This document shows, in pieces, positions 1-13,000 of a DNA stretch of 64,000 nucleotides (position 1 is its first letter; each line of letters starts with the position of its first letter). A program made the translations under genes and the position numbers. Below the pieces are notes generated by a model. The model was not told the DNA's origin, did not search any database, and saw nothing but the letters and a program-made list of their open reading frames with translations. Source of the DNA: Blastobasis lacticolella (lineage: Eukaryota > Arthropoda > Insecta > Lepidoptera > Blastobasidae); contig LR990044.1 of assembly GCA_905147135.1 (NCBI GenBank), positions 9,924,122 through 9,988,121 on the forward strand. The letters run 5' to 3'.

Positions 1-326
1 TCATCAGACAGACCTATTACGATGCAAATACCGGGTAGTCTGTCTTCTACCGTCGAAATTCCCTCGGTATCTGAAAATTCCTTGCTGTGCTCCTCAGCAA
101 TGCCACGAATTTTGATCCATGTCCCTGGCCTTTGTAATTAAATTTGTCTTGTAGTACGGCGTGTGGCTTTAGCACTATGTTTAGTAAAGAGCTATCGATA
201 TTCAAAGGCTAATGCAAATGGACGGAGTTATGAATAATTTAAATTCATAATGCTTATAGATTTAAGTAATGGTGCCGACCACATATTTTTATATTTTAAA
301 TATAAACCCTTATTTATAGTTTTACT

Positions 327-365
327 AGCTTTCCGCCCGCGGCTCAGCCCGCGTGGACTATTTAC
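327..365. repeat. Fragment of a common lepidopteran repeat (CTAGCTTT-CCCGC block)
   Basis: CTAGCTTTCCGCCCGCGGCT matches the block at 8133-8160 (CTAGCTTTGCCCGCGACTTC). The block is recalled as widespread in moth and butterfly genomes. The rest of 1-1340 shows nothing I can identify. Confidence 0.4.
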
Positions 366-1340
366 CTAATTTTTAAAAATCCTTCCATCCTCATGTGCTA
401 AATTATTTCATCAAAATCGATGTTCGACGAATCGATGAATCGACTAACACCTCTTAGTCGTGAAAGCGTAAGCGATAGACAAGAAAGTAACTTTCACATT
501 GATAATATTAAAGTAGGGAATTTGTAGGGAAGTAGGGATTTTTGAAACGTTAAGTCAGGATGTTAAATGGGCGGACATTTATCAAAGTAGCTATAACTAT
601 AACTTTAAAAAGAACGTGGAAAAGAGTTATTTGAATCGAGCGCTAAATTTCTGCTACAAACACAGATTTACGGCCTTACTTCGCCGGTTCAAGGACTTTT
701 TAATGCGATTTTTATTTCACTTGATTGAACTAAATTACCTATGTAAATCCGGTCACCGACCAAAGTGCGCAGTTAAAAAGATTAATTGGCCTTTTCTAAA
801 GAAGTTTGAAAAATATGTCCTCAGTTTTATTACCTTTGCATCAGTAGGCTAATTTAGTAACTCTGTTGCTAACATTCTCTGATTTCAATGATTGATATTG
901 TTACTTTTGCGATTAGGTAGTTTCCGTTTATTGCAATGGAACTATCTTAGCAACTGAGCCTATGAAATCGGGCAGAGGAATTGTTTGCAACACAGTTACG
1001 TTATTAGCTTACTGAATTCAGTATAGGTACGGGTAATAAGTATGTACTGTGTATCTAGAGGGATGTACTGTAAACTAGAGTCACAAATTTGTCGTACGAA
1101 GACTACTGCGCAGCTATTTTGTAGTCCATATATCTAAGAAAAAAACTAAGACAAAGTACTCGTCTAAGCTACATTGGAGGTCCCTTGAGTGGAATTCACG
1201 AAAGCAGAAATTGATATCTCACGATGTAGCAATAAATGAATATATGTGGCCCTCCTAATCTGATTACTGGTTTTGTGTGGCTGGTGGAAGTGGATATAAC
1301 ACTGAAAATAGTTATATATTTGCATAGTAAATCCGACGAT

Positions 1341-1590
1341 CTTAGCGTTAATGTCCCGGTTGTGATCTCGCGCATGAGGGCCAGGGATGGCCAGGGAGGG
1401 CCTTCACCATTATTCAAGATTTGGCAGATCAGGAAATTACAATGGAGCGGCTGCCATCTGACCTCCGTGACCCTGCTACTAGGGGAACCTGACCAGATTG
1501 AATCATGCACATTCAGTAGCCTGAATGTGCAGGTTTCATCACGATGTTTTCCTTTCGCTTGCGAGCTTTACCACTAGGCCACCGACGCTC
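1341..1590 (-). repeat. tRNA-derived SINE (family A)
   Basis: In minus orientation the tRNA-like head (rc of CTAGGCCACCGACGCTC) is at the high-coordinate end and the tail (rc of GTTAATGTCCCGGTTGTG) at the low end. The body includes the shared blocks TGACCTCCGTGACCCTGCTA and CCTGACCAGATTG. The same family recurs across the window. Confidence 0.8.
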
Positions 1591-2707
1591 AGAAGAACCG
1601 ATGCTATGAACTTTATTTTGCCGCATATCTTTTTAACGTTGATGAATAAAGACTTTAAAATTTAATCCCATTACCAGGTAAACCAACACTTTTGCAATTA
1701 TCTCTGAAGTTCTAATAAACGCTCCCAAAGAAAGTAAATTACGTTATCAACCGGCAGCATAAATTCATTCATTTTTCGATCTGTTCTTAGTAAGTAAATC
1801 GAAAAAGTTGCCGGCAAAGTTTTTAATTCATAAAAAATAACGTCCCAGCAATTCTTTGTTGGAAATTTATAAACAGATAAGAGGGAAAAAATTAAATTTT
1901 CCTGGTGCTAATAAATTTTGGGCCGCCCCAGTAGGATTGCCTTTCAGAGTATTATCTAGAGTCTGTTTTTAATAAATTTGAACCAATTTGCTTTGATCGC
2001 CAGGGGACAAAGGCTGGAAAAACAATTTCGAATTAACAAAATGACATTAATAACGTTTTCATTAAAATTTTAATTTAATTTTATATTAGATTGAAAGGGA
2101 CGAAAATCCTTGTTGAAAGAAACCGTCGACCGCAACACGGCAGACACTAATGTACATTATTACGTCAACGACTCTCTTTCCGTTGCCTCCCTTATTTGAG
2201 TTACCGTTAGACGGTGCCGGCTGTCGCCGCGTTACCCTAATGCGATATTTATCGCTAGTCCAGAAGAAATAAACTCTCGACAAACGATAAATGCGCCTAT
2301 AAAATAAACAGAATTGCCTGGTTCAGTTTTATTGCAAAGCGTTCATTTTTTATTTTACCTTATAATTTGTAGTAACGGGGTTTAAATCTTTTATTTAAGT
2401 ACTGGTTATTGTTATGCTTTGGAGTGAGATTTGTCAGGACTGTAGCTTGGAGAACAATGTCTTTACCTACCCCTAAAGGACATAGGCGTGACGTTATAAA
2501 TGCTATAGTAAATTTTGAAAAATAGCCGCTAAACGTTAAACTTAACAACATCAACAATACTTACTACTAGATGTCGGAGGTAAATAATACGGCGTCGTCT
2601 CTGTCGTACGCGTGTAAGTAATATGTAGCTGAAATTTAGTCGATGTCACAGAATATTGATACAAATTTGTGAATAATGTTTTAAACTATCGCGGTTATTA
2701 TTACACA

Positions 2708-2828
2708 TTTTAAGGTTATGTTCCGGGTTTCCTACCGCGTACCTTTGTTGATGCATGCAACTGTGTCGAAATTTCGGGCTACTCGTCAACAAAGGTACGC
2801 GGTAGGAAACCCGGAACATACCCTTAAA
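2708..2828. repeat. Foldback MITE, copy 1 (44-bp arms)
   Basis: Left arm 2708-2751 and right arm 2785-2828 are near-perfect inverted repeats built on GTTCCGGGTTTCCTACCGCG, around a 33-nt loop. Homology to the second copy also covers the left flank from about 2670. Confidence 0.85.
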
Positions 2829-2857
2829 GTGTGTAAATGTGTGAATGTTATAAACTG

Positions 2858-3113
2858 ACGACCTGTGTGGTTCAATGGTCAACATGCAGTCTGCCACGCA
2901 AGAGGTCTCGGGTTCGATTCCCGGCCGGGCAGAAATTGAAATGATGAATTTTAATTTCTGTTACGGGTTTGGGTGTTCTATGTATAATAAGTATGTATTT
3001 AAAAGTATTTAAGTAGTATATCAGTTATCTAGCACCCATAGCTTTGCTTAGTTTGGGGCTAGATGGCGCTGTGTGAATTTGTCCACGAATATTTATTTTT
3101 ATTTTTATTTATT
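2858..3113 (+). repeat. tRNA-derived SINE (family B)
   Basis: The head has A-box-like GTGTGGTTCAATGGTC and B-box GGTTCGATTCCC. It is followed by an unrelated body containing CTAGCACCCATAGC and GGGGCTAGATGGCGCTGTGT, and a T/A-rich end. Flanks and length (about 255 bp) fit a Pol III retroposon rather than a working tRNA, since there is no acceptor-stem pairing. Confidence 0.75.
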
Positions 3114-3119
3114 ATAAAC

Positions 3120-3892
3120 CGCCGTGTGTACTTACATCACTGACTTAGCGACCCAACGTGAATCAATACTCAGCTGTGCTTTGTACCAATTCAGAAAGAC
3201 CTGACAGAATTCCAAGTGCCTTCCCAGCAGCAATAAAAGCAAAATCAAAGCTTTAAGCTACAAAATCAGACAGGATTTGACAATACCTATTATTATCATC
3301 AACAACTTGTAACAGTCCATTGGTGGAGTGTACCTGAATAATAAAAATGTTCTGCAAAGATCAGGCGACCAGCGAATCACCTAAAGTTATACCTACTGTC
3401 AATTCGCCATCAGTCTTGGAGACCGTGTATTCGTGGAAATATGCAATTGATAGTTGAGTTAGTTATGTAACGCCTTTGTTGTCTCAGCCTCGGAAAAATG
3501 GCTTGACGTTTATGTATGCCTATTATATAGTAATATAATAGTAAGTTATGTTTTTCGAGCGTATGTATGTATGTGGATTTTTTTTGGCACGGGCTACAAC
3601 CCGGCTTAATGGATTTTAACATATGAAGTGTTATTCGCCTTGGTCGCATGAGTGACATCGAATACATTAAATTTTGAAAATAGAAAAGGGCCGTCGGAAA
3701 AACAGGTCTTCAAAAGGCGATTTCATACATATTTACAAGTTTCTTTTTCAGCTTTTTAATAGCAGTCGGGGTTTTTAGTTAGGTTTTTATTTTAATACAA
3801 TCCCTCACCCCTACAAATCACTTTAAAAATACGCAACTAAATTCACATACCCCAAGAAAACATAATAACAACGTCTACGTGTTTGTTCGTAG
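3120..3892. other. Intronic DNA, no recognised feature
   Basis: AT-rich sequence upstream of the first visible ASPP exon. I see no gene or repeat that I can name. Confidence 0.4.
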
Positions 3893-4019
3893 GTGGCGGT
3901 AGAGGGCGAGCGTCTACGGCGGCTACGCGAGCGCGTAGAGGCGCAGGAGTTGAAGCTACGGCGGTTGCGCGCGCTACGCGGGCAGCTCGACCGGAATAAG
4001 CAGGCTAATATTGCGCTAA
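3893..4019 (+). CDS. ASPP: ASPP exon 1 of window: start of coiled coil
   Basis: Acceptor TTCGTAG precedes a 127-nt exon and donor GTGAGT follows it. It reads [19 protein letters not shown] and then [11 protein letters not shown], an Arg/Glu/Leu heptad-like helix matching the ASPP coiled coil. It enters in phase 0 and leaves in phase 1. The exon is strongly GC-rich against an AT-rich flank. Earlier exons are not in the window. Confidence 0.88.
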
Positions 4020-7000
4020 GTGAGTATCTATTGCATTTAATTTGGCGGTAAGGGTATAGGTAGCCGCCAATGTTGGCAAGCGAAGATGGTGAAGGCCGAA
4101 AAGGGTAATTACCCACCTTGCCGGGTGTTGTGTTGTGTTACCAGGGGACCAGGGATATGACAGTTGATCGTCGGAAGTATTATGTATGTTGTAGAAGTTG
4201 GCACACCACTCTAGTGCGATGTAGGTATTGTCAGCGCCATCAATGTGCGAATGCTTGCCAACCTTGTGTTCGTGTAATCGTAATGTGAGTATTGTTGAGT
4301 TTCCCTATTGGATCAATAGATGTCGATACAACACACACGCAGATGTCAGCTTGAACTAATGCAAATCGTACTAGTTCGGCTTCGTATAGCATCGTCTCGG
4401 GTGAGAAAAGGTTATTGTCGGACACGGTCCGGCCATTGCCGGTGTGGGGTGGGTGTGTTTCCTTTCTACTTTCTTACCGTCCTATTTGACGATTGAAAGA
4501 GATATTTAATGTCTTACTGTACGAATGAAATTAGCATACCAAAACAAATTAAACACATTTAGCTGGAGTGTAGACACCTTGACCCCTTTCTTGATCCAAC
4601 TCTTTTTTTAGTTGAATTTGTTTTATTCCTACTACGCCTCGCAGTCGACTTATAAATACGAGTATTTACCAAAAACGGATAAGGTGAAACCCAACCTCGG
4701 TTCGCCAACAGTATTAGGAGGGACACCTAACGAGTGGCGAGCTCGTTGCGGTGCCTCTTAATACCGTTGGCTAAACGAGTTGACCAAGGTTTTCTGCCGG
4801 GGACCCTGAGACCAATTCAACACTCGCATGGTGATGGTATATTATATTGAAATAGGGTTAAAAACAAAACGAAAATAATTTGAATTGACGTGACACATAT
4901 AGACATAGACATTGACAAATCTTTATATGGCACAAGTACACACATCAAAAAGAATTAAAAATTAAATTTACAAAAAAGGAAAGTAGGGCGATGTCACATC
5001 GGACCAAACTGGACCAACCCAGCATAATGCTATGAAGGGCAGGAGCCAATCACAACGCTGATTTTCAAGCTGACCCAGAGGTCGATGCGCGTACTATACA
5101 AACGATGTACATATACATTTTTATATGTTACACACGCCTATCAGATTGTACATCAAGAAGTTCCAAATAAAACTAATAAAATAAATCAAACATTACAACT
5201 TACTAAAGCGATGGATATATATTAATAATTCATGTTACCTTGAAGAACTCGATTACAATCACCCAACTTTATACTAACAGACAGCTGTTATTTTACCAGT
5301 TTACACGTGTAAGGGAGAGGGGAAAGTATGTAAGGGTTTGAATGGGGCAGTGGGGGTGGTGGGTCGATAGCCATTAATTCATTATGAAGTCCGCACCGAT
5401 CGATTGATGGACGTTGTCAGCTATTTTTAATGTCAGGTAAAGCGGTATAACCTACCTATGTACCAATGACTCTTTTCTGAGTTATGTACATTAGTTGAAT
5501 ACTAACCGATGCTCTTACGGTGAGGGAAAACATCGTAATGAAACGTGCAACTTCAGGCAACTGAATTTGTAACTATGATCCAATCTGGCCAGGCTCCAAT
5601 AGTAGTAGGGTCACGGAGGTCAGATGGTAGTCCCTCCACTGTAATTACCTGATCGTCAAAAACATGGATCATGGTAAAGGCGGACCACGGGTCCTCGTTG
5701 TCGAGAGCACAACCGGGACATTAACGCTAAGATGATTATTTTATTTATTAAAGCGGTATAACCTAACCGACAGAAAAAGCGAATAACCCTCGACCAAGTT
5801 TACCTTACCTCATGTATTTTCGAAACTCCTGAACCGATTTTAATTTGTTATTTCTCTGTCGTAATAACGGCAATAGATACAAGGAAGAAACTTTGTACGA
5901 TTATAGTGCTAATATTAAAGTTTAACAATACTAAAAATACTTAAAACTGGTCACGCGTGAGTCGGTCTCGTGCTACGAGGTATCGAATTTATTTTACGAA
6001 AATTTGACGAATGACATGTTGCTCTGGTATCAAAATCTTGTTGTGAACAAGAATATTTTGGTGCCAGAGCAACATGTCATTCGTCAAATTTTATAACTAT
6101 TTTTGATAATTTTATGAAACCCTTTGAATATGAGTTCGACTAATACGTGGCCGGTTTTTTAACTGGTCCATTACTTATAGGGAATACAGAGTATATATAT
6201 AGAAGATGGAGGGTAACTGTTTTAGAAGCAATTTTCTCTTTTTTATGTGAAATATTTTAAACGTTTTGTAAACTCAAACAGAGACTGTTCGTTTCATTCA
6301 AGAATCATTTCAATAAATGAAAAGATCTGAACAGCTGAAGTTTGTCTAATGTAAAAAGTAAGTTTCTAGAAATGACCAATTATGTTCAAGAAAATAGGGT
6401 TCTTTGGGATACATTTTATTATTTTTGTCTATTAAAGGTTTTATAAATTCAAACAGATACGTTTCATTCAAGAATAATTTCAATAAAAGAAAAGATCTGA
6501 ACAGCTGAGTTTATCTAATGTAAAAAGTAAAGTTTCTAGGAATGGCCAAATGGGATACATTTTATTATTTATGTCTATCATTGGCTTTTTCTTCAAAGAT
6601 CGGTCTGCATCCCCATTCTATAGTCCATTCACCCCTAATCCTACCCTTAGAGGCTGAGCCTCCCCGATCCTCTTAAGCCATAAATAAACACGAATCACAC
6701 GAAACACTTAAGCGAAACTTAATGAAGAAAATGTGCACAGAAGGGAGGTAGTTCTTTATTAGTTTTATTCTGCAAATACTAAAGTGAAAGGGGAATTTTA
6801 AATTTAAAAGCTTCCATTTCCTCGGTGGCTGCGAGGCGTGAGGAAGTGGGGGTGGGATGACACAGCTGTGTTTGTGCAAACGCCTCCCTTTAATTGCAAT
6901 GTTTATATTACTGGGCAGACCGCTTTTTTTATTAAGGATTCTTCCCTTACCTTAAACAACGTTTTAAGGATTTTAGCATTATTGGCATTTTTATGATATA

Positions 7001-10000
7001 CGTAGTACGTAAATGGTTTGCTTTGAAGATATCAGTCTACAGGGAGCGCTGGATATAAGTAAATTTATTGAACCCGTAATATAAATTTATAATTACACTA
7101 TATTACTACTGATATTGATATTGATACCCCTTACCCCGTAAAAAACTGCATTTATACAGAAGCCAATGCAATAATAATAAACGACTGTCATCTAGTTTGT
7201 TAATGAATTAGGATATTATTCAGCGAGATCTTTCGAATCCACTCACTCCACCACTTGCATTGCTTGAATGCTACCGGCGAAGCTAATTCTAATGGCATAC
7301 CCAACCAGCGTCGCACTAAAACAATTAACTGTCAGCGTATCTAATTTAATTACCAACAGGCAATCTAAGCATTGAATCGGAACGGAATTGACCCGCAATC
7401 GGACAAGACCTTTCAATTAGTGTAGATCACTATCGGTCTGGTCTGTATGATATTCAATAAAGCGGGAATATCTCGGTGGAACACGGTTATGATAGTCTCC
7501 GTTGGGCTGGCTGGAATCGACGGTAGATGGGCAACTGTAGTTTGAAACTGACTGGTATTTAGGGCTGCCATACTGGTGATTTGATCGTATATTTAGTAGC
7601 ATTATTTGTTTATGAGATTAAAAGATTGTGGCTTCATCAACGATACACCAGTACGGCTAGCATAAGTTGCTCGATAAGCGAGAATAGGCGCGACATAGAT
7701 ATTGCTATTTCATTCATCTTAGTATCGAGAGAAGGAACCAAATGCGCTCTCGCGGCGCGAGCTATGTCGCGGACACACTCGTGCTAGCCCATATATATGT
7801 GCATATTATGATTGTATATTTTTTACCCTTGTCCATTGTCCTCAGGGACAAGCCAATTGAACTCAACCGGCAGCCATGCCAACAAATAATATTATTTTAC
7901 GGGCGGACTTGGTACCTGCGAAAATTTGCTTTGACAAAAACTTGATACCTATCATATCATCACTAGTTTACCCAACGAATTTTAGTTGCTCGCGAAAATA
8001 AAGCTTGGGTTTAGAAAGAAAGTGCTCGTGTGACGAATGCTTACAAACCAAATTCGCAAAGCGAATGTTAAAAAAAAGTTGGAAAGCTGCACTGCACAAA
8101 TAAGTTTACATCAAGCGATTTCTATATGACTAACTAGCTTTGCCCGCGACTTCGCCCGCATTTGGTTATGCCTTTTCCCGCCGAAACCACATTTAATTTT
8201 GAGATAAATTGAAACTCACAATTATTTTGGAAAATATGCTAAAACACTGCAATTTAATAAAATCCGTTTAGTAGTTTTTGCACAAAAGACCGGCAAACAT
8301 TGAAAAATCTTAACAAACTTTCGCATTTATAATATTTGGAGAATAAATAGCTGGCTGAACTAATATAAATCTGAATTCAATGTCAACCCGTCAAGTCCAG
8401 AAATAGATCGCTCTTGATACGGTGACCTCTTTACTATTTGTATGCGACTCGACCACTACAACTCTTTATTTGGCACATGTGTCCAAGATCGAAGGATGGC
8501 TATTTTCTGTATTCGCCTCTCCACTAGAGGCAAGTTACTGGGCTGTTGCGAATTGAGATGTATGTATACTCGTTTGATGCTTTCCATGATGTTCTGTTGG
8601 CAAACTTCATGTGTTAATTTTATAGAATAGAATAGAACTTTAGGAGGTAATTCATAGAAATCGAGTAATTAATCAATTCAAAGCTGTTATAATTTAATAA
8701 AGTTCCTCGATGAATGTAAGGAAAATAAGTCCACCAATTGACTATTAAAATGCTGTTGATGATGATGGTGGCGAATAGAATTTAAAAAACCGTGTGTCAA
8801 TCGGGACCAAAATTTGTGAACCAGTCTCAATATCCCCAGCGGAAGACCTTGGTCAGGAAAACAATAGTTATCTAGCGTATGTATTAAATATTATTGACTA
8901 GGGGTCGCAAACCGGGATCCCGGATACCGAAAATACCGGGATCCCGGACCAAAAATACGCCTTTAAAACGCCGGTATTCATTTTACAAAAATGAATTTTT
9001 AGGTATTTTCGGCATTCTTTAAAAATAAAATTATATATGTATTACTTTCTGCAGTATTACAATTAATTTTATATTTTTATTAGACTTAAAAATGATTAGT
9101 AATATTTTATTTAAGATTTTGATCGTAATCGAAACGTTTGTAACTTATTTATGCTCCATTTAAGTTGGCTTAGCTGGCTGAGCTATACCCACTATAGCAT
9201 AAGGAAAGACTTAAAATTAGTTTTTTCTTCTAGAAAATAACATTTCATAAGATATTTGTAAGTTTGTAAGTCAAATTCAATTTTTTTTAAATATAAGAAC
9301 ATAATAAATAAAAAATTATAATAAATTATTAGCAATTTCGCCAAATCCCGAAAATATCGAAAATACCGGAATCCCGGTATTGAGCCCATGTTTATATCGA
9401 AAATCTCGGTTTTAAAAATATATACCGGTACCCCTATTATTGACCTTAGTTTTAAAACAAATACTAAACCAATACATGAACAAAAACTCATCCATACGGG
9501 ATCCATCAGCAAAGCAATCGCCGCGAAAGCAAGTAGGTTTAAAACTGATCCCTCGCAGGATCTCGCAAAATCCTTCGTGTATTGGGTCTTCATCCATTTT
9601 TGAAGGAAAAATAAAATCCAATAGCACCCCCAATGAATGCTGAAACAGAGGGATCGAATGTCGATTGTATCACTCTCCCAATTGGTACATAAAGTAGTGG
9701 GTTAAGGTAATTCAATATAAAGAGGACAGAGATGTGCTCGACATCTACAGTGAGGATCAATCATATGATAGAACTTTAAAGGTTTGTTGATAAAATCTGA
9801 ATGCATTTTCATAGTAGTTGACACTTTATGTGTTGCGTTGTATTCATGATTGGTCTTCATTATTTTATAGATTTAAACACTTTCATACACTAGGTCCACT
9901 AAATATATTAATAATAATATTTAGTGGAACTAATGTGTAAAGTCTTTAATCTAATTTTCATAGCAATGAAACCAAATGAAATAATTTTTGTAGTCCATTT

Positions 10001-13000
10001 CGAAATGCCTAAGTTATATTGACCACTTACCATCAGGTAGCCCGATGGCCTGTTGGTCTGCCGCATAACATAAACAAAAATATTAGTTAGCAGCAAATGT
10101 CAAGCGCAATGTAATATGTGTTACGTAAACTTTACTCGGGTGTCGAATGAATGCCAAAATCAGTGTTCTAGCCACAGAGAAAAAAATATAGCTTAACTAT
10201 GAAGGAACTTTCCAATCTCTATGGTTCTAGCCAATATATCTTCTCTGGTTTCCCTGGTTTCAAGGTAGTGGACGGTGTACACGACAAATATTGATAAAAA
10301 ACCGCAAATCGATGTACAGGATAGCCTTTTTTAAAAATTAGTCATTGTTATTATTTTTAAAATCGATTTTTTCACGGTATATATGAGTATATTAAGAGAC
10401 ATTTTGCGCATGTTTTATAAAAATTTACTAACCCGTCTACTACCTGGAGGAGCCCAAACTTGGCATGTTTTGAAAATATTTCTTGGATTTTTAGAAAACA
10501 GCTGGCCCAAAGGTGATGGTGTAGTATATTTTTAGAACCGGCTCATGATGCCGTTTCATTTGATACCAAAAAAGATAGCTTTCTAAAATTTTTTTTTTTA
10601 ATTTCGTATAAAAAAATTTATGAGGGAATATTTTTAAGAACATCAAAGGTCAAAATGACTGTTTTAATCTAAAGTACCCATGTACCAAACAGCTATCCTG
10701 TTCATCGATTTTCGTTTTTTTTTTTCACGTAGCTCGACCACTAAGGGGGATTTTAACGTTCTTTGTAAATTATGTCTAGACTTTTTGAGTTTCTAGAAAT
10801 AACAATTCCATTGTTTAGTACCCAACCTCAACAATTGTACTTTTTAGTCCAATTCGCTTTCAATTTTTTCTCCCAAATAATCCCACCCTAAATCCTATTT
10901 CGTTACAGAACCAGATTTTATTTCCCATCCAAATAAATGTCCAATTACTTACGGAAATCTTCAAGTTCTCTCAGTGAATGTTCAATTCTGCGAACGATGC
11001 TCGATTCGTCTTTAATAAAGTAGGTATACAAACAATAGGACCCTGTAATTCTGCCGCGTTGCTTAATTTTTCATTCTAATTCTTCTTTACTTACTTGACT
11101 ATTGAAATACCTTCTGGCGGCTAGCTTGTACAGGGTTGGAAAGGAAAAAACGGTAGTGATGTATATGTATGTATTCCTCGTGCGTTATTCACACATCGAT
11201 TGCTAAAAACCACGTGGTTTGGTGAAAAGCCTTTCTGAGAAATTTCAAATAAGTTTTTGAAATCCTACCTAAGTGCGGTCTGACTGGCAGACAGACGTGA
11301 TGGGCTTAATTGTAAACCACAATAGCATTATAATTTACGTGTTTAAGTAGACGTAAAATTTAAATGTATATTACAAGTTTTAATAAAAAATTATTATTTT
11401 TATTATGGAAAGATTTCTTTATATTCCCGACTAGGTGTCGGTTATTTGGACCCTTATGAGGTACTATGTTGATATTTATGAGGTATTATGGTTACTGCGA
11501 GCTAGTCTGGTGATTTTGTGAATTTTGGATTATGACATTATATGTGTGTATAAGCGTGTCTGTGGTATCTCGAATATTTTGGAGTGCGAGCGAAGTCGGG
11601 TTGAGGAAGCGAAGAAGTATTATTATTATTTTATAGTGTACCAACACAAAAGCATTTACGGGGAATTTTACAACTTAAATGTGATTACAAAGGCGCACTT
11701 ATCTCTATGAGATTTGCCTTCCAGCAAGCATTGAAAAGTTCATTCGCTACATTACTATTCCAGTAGCTACTGGAATACATATGGTGGCAAGTTATACCGC
11801 GTTACCCGTTCCCTTCCCCCGCGCCTTCAAATGACACGACTACGGCTGACGTAGTGAACTTAGGAAAAATCAATACTTTTTATTGCCAAGTCACGTATTG
11901 TGTTGTTGGTCGCTATTAGGAATTATTACTTTTCGGCTGATTGCTGGCGGGGAATTCCAAGCGGTTTACTAAGGAAGGAATTGTGAGGACGGGTTGTCGT
12001 ATTTCTAATGGCCCAAGTATTGTGAATGAAATTTATATCTCTTTACTTCTCTACTTATTTTAAGCTTATTTATGTGTAACTAACTTTAAAATACTTTAAC
12101 ACGGAAATTCCATTTTCAGTTCAACTTTACTTAATCCAGACATATGAATACATATTACATTAAATTTTAATGTTGGGTTTCTTTGCAATATTTTTTATTT
12201 ACTACCAGTCTTCAACCACTATATTTGTGTTATTGCATTTTTAATAACTGCAAAACACGCTGAAAGCTTTAATACAATATAGATTGCTTGAATATTCAAA
12301 ATTTTATAAAATTCTATGCAAGCCACCGCGTTGAGAGCTGCACTTTCAAGCGACGACGCACAAAAGCCATTACAATGCCGTAGAACCAGTGCAGTAAGTT
12401 AAACCTCTCACTTCAAGTCGTCCTCAGAACGGATAATCGGCCTTTGTTAGATGTTGTACTACCCAGTTCATAGCATGTTTACAGGTGGTCATTACTCATT
12501 TTAATCGGCAAGTAGCAAGTACCATTTGTCGGGCCCCGGCATCAGTCAGCGTCAATGTTCCCGTTTTTGTGGTGCCTTGTACACGATTAAGCGAACATAA
12601 CCTAAGCCCGCTTGTTTGCAGAGTTGGGCCGCAAAAAATAAAGCTTTGAAGCCTCTAATGGCCACACCAGAAGTCAATTAACTGTAATTATGAAACGGTA
12701 CAGAGGTTTATTTTTTTACCAACATGCATATTTTCAGACTTTCTAATAGGTAACATTGATGTATGGAAGCGAAAATTGGATAAGGAGCATGAATGAGAGT
12801 GTTGAAAAGTATGGAAGGAGTGTCAATGAGAAATTAATTAAGGAATAAAATATTGATGAATAGCCGTGGGCGAGAGAGGCGAGAGAGGTTTGTCAGGACC
12901 GTAGCTAATGGAACAATCTGGTCTCTGCCTAGCTCTACGAGAAAAAATGGTGACAGTTTAAACATTATGTAGGTATGTTGTACCGAAAATTAAAAGGAAA

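Noticed and set aside
2858..2935. Functional tRNA gene
   Set aside because: No acceptor-stem complement and a SINE body follows directly; treated as a SINE head.
9192..9593. 133-codon minus ORF as a hAT transposase
   Set aside because: It crosses the right border of the 538-bp hAT element and shows no transposase motif.
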